A stretch of 57,815 nt of DNA from a virus: the IMG/VR virus record IMGVR_UViG_3300047564_006062, positions 1 to 57,815 of that record; one strand, 5' to 3'. Made by a program: the position numbers and the translations under genes. The first letter of the stretch is position 1, and each line of letters opens with the position of its first letter. The notes beneath the pieces are model-generated. The model was not told where the DNA came from. It worked only from the letters and a program-made list of their open reading frames with translations, and made no database searches. Positions 56,901 through 57,815 of the stretch are shown here, piece after piece.

Positions 56901-57675
56901 CTCCAGACACTCGCACTGGTAGTGAATCCGGAGCATTTAAAATTACTGGCCTATATCTATTGTCTTGATCAATGCTTAAGAATGTATTGTTAATTAAAGT
57001 TATATCGTTGTCACCAGTAAAGTTTGATTTACTGACTACTAACACTCTAACATTTAATGTATCGTATTTTGTACCATCAGAAACTTGTATAGTGAAGTTA
57101 TAATTTCGATCTGTACTTTCAGGTAATACATCATATACAACAGATTCAATTCCTGTGGCTTCATAACCAAGCAGGTCAGTATTTGATGCTACAACATCAA
57201 GATAACCAGATAGTTTACCGTCTGCAGACAGGCTGGTACCTGGAGGTATATTACCAGCCAACAATGACCATGTTTCTGTAGCAGCAGGATTGGCATTTAT
57301 AGAGTCAAATTGATATTCCAAGTATTCTCCATCGAAGAATGCACCTATCAAATTGGGTCTTGGAAATATTTCTGGACCAGCTACATTGCTTACTGTTATA
57401 AAAAATGATCTATCTGCAACCTTGCCCTGAGGATTAATGGCCCTAATCGTAAATGAATACGAAGCAGTTTGTCCAACCGGACTTAGTATAACTGGTACTC
57501 CACGTAATTCGCCAGATCGTGTAAGATACATACCTCCCGGAAGTTCACCAGCAATGAAATTATAAATTAGAGGCTGTTCATCACTGTCCACTGCAGAGAA
57601 CTGCTGTGAAAAAAAGCGAGCTTCAGGAACAGTGCCTAAATCTCCTTTTGATGTGATCCAGGTTATTGTGCTCAT
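53923..57675 (-). CDS. Large virion adhesin/fibre protein with Ig-like repeats
   Basis: A 1,250-residue structural protein. It carries repeated putative Ig-type (He_PIG-like) domains: QPLIYNFIAGELPGGMYLTR, WSLLAGNIPPGTSLSADGKL, IRFDQGAEGLPLGLQINQAT with G-x-L-x-G turns and Y-x-F-T-I-x-V strands (YSFTIRAINPQGKVADRSFF). The C-terminus is Gly/Cys-rich (GGSCQCREGDPGKGGVRGG) and ends in a hydrophobic strand. Such proteins form long tail or baseplate fibres that touch the host. The stop lies directly before the next ATG. Confidence 0.85.
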   Translation of the reverse strand: MSTITWITSKGDLGTVPEARFFSQQFSAVDSDEQPLIYNFIAGELPGGMYLTRSGELRGVPVILSPVGQTASYSFTIRAINPQGKVADRSFFITVSNVAGPEIFPRPNLIGAFFDGEYLEYQFDSINANPAATETWSLLAGNIPPGTSLSADGKLSGYLDVVASNTDLLGYEATGIESVVYDVLPESTDRNYNFTIQVSDGTKYDTLNVRVLVVSKSNFTGDNDITLINNTFLSIDQDNRYRPVILNAPDSLPVRVSGDMFAYKFLAYDPEDEDISWKVDELAFSGMDDLDAADDQILVGNGTAGPYILSQPAAANEICVRVNDILLTAIDDYTVSTPNIFSFTNFAISTIVRTNDEVVVTLSNPHSYVTGDIIDVYGVTNITFNGRFTVSEVVSDTVLKYNQGATDASDSTGTLATRAPSPTDVVEVLFISSVTGFDTIRFDQGAEGLPLGLQINQATGWLFGTLPTQPEDTKTYDVTIRAYRTLFVDYLSDPVTFKLTVKRTRNEEIIWNTPTDLGFIDNGSISELTISATNTVGKELEYSIVYQPYRRVPQGLKMLRSGNFVGKVTFRYFSLDGARGFLPLTTTDGIEVGMSVQGVGVAAGCEVTDIIENNTIEIRPAIYVVQGTPLTFSNDTNTIVVSTRANAISTVIDGGDTTFDQDARFSVKAESVDKSISAVKNFVVHIRPRNLAPYENLYLKALPKEEQRLGLKNVLEDPNIIPKELLYRSDDAFFGLQKNLKFLFLPGLSASRVDTVVNSIALNHYTKNLNFGEIKTARAIGKDGSIDYEVVYADVIDSQQFDTKGPPLSVSLNNKNKFKFGASEYDTIYPNSFNNMQNRVEQGLGYTNRGALPRWMTSVQENGYVLGLTRAVVVAYTKPGSSKLVAYRLKNSGFKLNSIDFVVDRYQWDNYLSKFYDINAARFLPSRDTTFDKFPNLGAGSDVITGSMIFPVTNSNAVTITDNLKIGYGWICTGIDTLSTVAANTVVRSVELTSVNGIRALNMVLNSNITASVGAVLKFDGTARVDYAVSGPFSQINGNTVENCKRLGLIDGVTNFVENELIIFVNQQNFGPEYVNDGWILTDGITTVPGYLEKLSEQSNVNQRGGAWQLTWEPLIPLGFDSDEAGFDEASPGFAYSRFEQGEDAEIKLEFQNEINLNQTVKVRTGKTFPASTLQYRSNAGESIPRYRIFTGSLASEETTFDGGSCQCREGDPGKGGVRGGTAFSNNRDKYIIPESEDKYIKFPQNGVFV

Positions 57676-57815
57676 TACGTTTTTATAATAAATTGTATAC
57701 CCAAATACGGAGGCATGTTTGCATCCGTCCCTGATGAACCTGTGCTACTTATGCTTACACTTACGTTAGTAAATGAACTCGATGTGGGTGTTGCAGTGGT
57801 GGCACTTGACCTCGC
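57675..57815 (-). CDS. Partial tail-fibre/collar-type protein (C-terminus)
   Basis: Only the last 46 residues are in the window. They are Ser/Thr-rich and end in NMPPYLGIQFIIKT, the hallmark C-terminus of phage tail-collar/microcystin-dependent-type fibre domains. The stop at 57675-57677 overlaps the next ATG (TAATG). The rest of the gene lies outside. Confidence 0.75.
   Translation of the reverse strand, partial: ARSSATTATPTSSSFTNVSVSISSTGSSGTDANMPPYLGIQFIIKT

Noticed and set aside
1-57815. tRNA genes, CRISPR array, integrase or transposon
   Set aside because: Intergenic gaps are mostly under 100 bases and none shows a cloverleaf with a T-loop GTTCGA-like core; no repeat-spacer array, recombinase or terminal inverted repeats were seen.
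1-57815. QueC, psbA or other photosynthesis genes
   Set aside because: No PP-loop SGGxDS protein and no photosystem-type protein was found in any frame, so cyanobacterial host and a complete preQ0 pathway are not claimed.

Overview
The window is a contiguous piece of a T4-like (Tevenvirinae-type) myovirus genome that infects a Gram-negative bacterium. This follows from the replication proteins gp43 (family B DNA polymerase), gp45 (sliding clamp), gp44 (clamp loader) and an RNase H/FEN nuclease, a gp31/GroES-like co-chaperonin, PhoH, MazG, large fibre-like virion proteins, a GH19-type endolysin and Rz/Rz1-like spanins. The DNA is AT-rich and almost fully coding. Nearly all genes are on the minus strand, joined by ATGA or TAATG overlaps. 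The gene set resembles the marine/freshwater T4-like group (cyanophage and pelagiphage relatives), but no photosynthesis gene is present. I saw no tRNA, rRNA, integrase, transposon or CRISPR array.

Layout (reading + coordinates; most transcription runs right to left). 1-5.3 kb: small conserved proteins, a DUF3307 membrane protein, RNase H, an SGNH hydrolase, a DUF1289 protein, and QueE and QueD. 5.4-13.8 kb: phosphoribosyltransferase, sugar-nucleotide enzymes (Ugd, GalE, DegT-type aminotransferase), glycosyltransferases, a Bax-inhibitor-1/YccA-type membrane protein and FolE. 13.8-19.5 kb: small conserved genes, a B12-type radical SAM protein, a YdcH-like protein, the TGT-like DNA transglycosylase DpdA and a sulfotransferase. 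19.5-24.7 kb: gp45, a methyltransferase, gp43 and a DsbA-like protein. 24.7-27.3 kb: alpha/beta hydrolase, radical SAM protein and Dps. 27.3-36.1 kb: probable virion or capsid-internal proteins, including a nucleotidyltransferase with a capsid-targeting-like leader. 36.1-40 kb: ClpA and DnaJ/CbpA. 40-43.2 kb: lysis module. 43.2-45.2 kb: DUF6492 protein and two conserved T4-like proteins. 45.4-47.2 kb (+): PhoH and a radical SAM protein. 47.1-52.8 kb: nucleotidase, cupin, gp44, FkbM methyltransferase, GroES-like protein, DnaE-like fragment and MazG. 52.8-57.8 kb: tail/fibre structural genes.

How the genes may work together. FolE, QueD, QueE and DpdA form most of a route that replaces guanine in phage DNA with a 7-deazaguanine and so evades host restriction; QueC is not in the window. 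QueE has a relocated third cluster cysteine. ClpA keeps an IGF loop of the ClpP-binding type and sits beside a J-protein, suggesting redirection of host proteolysis and chaperones.

The least expected signal is regulatory. Several early sigma70-type promoters (17-bp spacers) place the predicted start of transcription at or next to the ATG (rnh, gene 43, dnaJ), implying leaderless early mRNAs. A T4-late-like motif (NNTAAATA) is repeatedly fused to the stop codon of the upstream gene. A 14-bp inverted repeat at mazG combines a promoter, a terminator-like hairpin and an occluded ribosome binding site. All functional calls are from reading motifs by eye; no database search was run.
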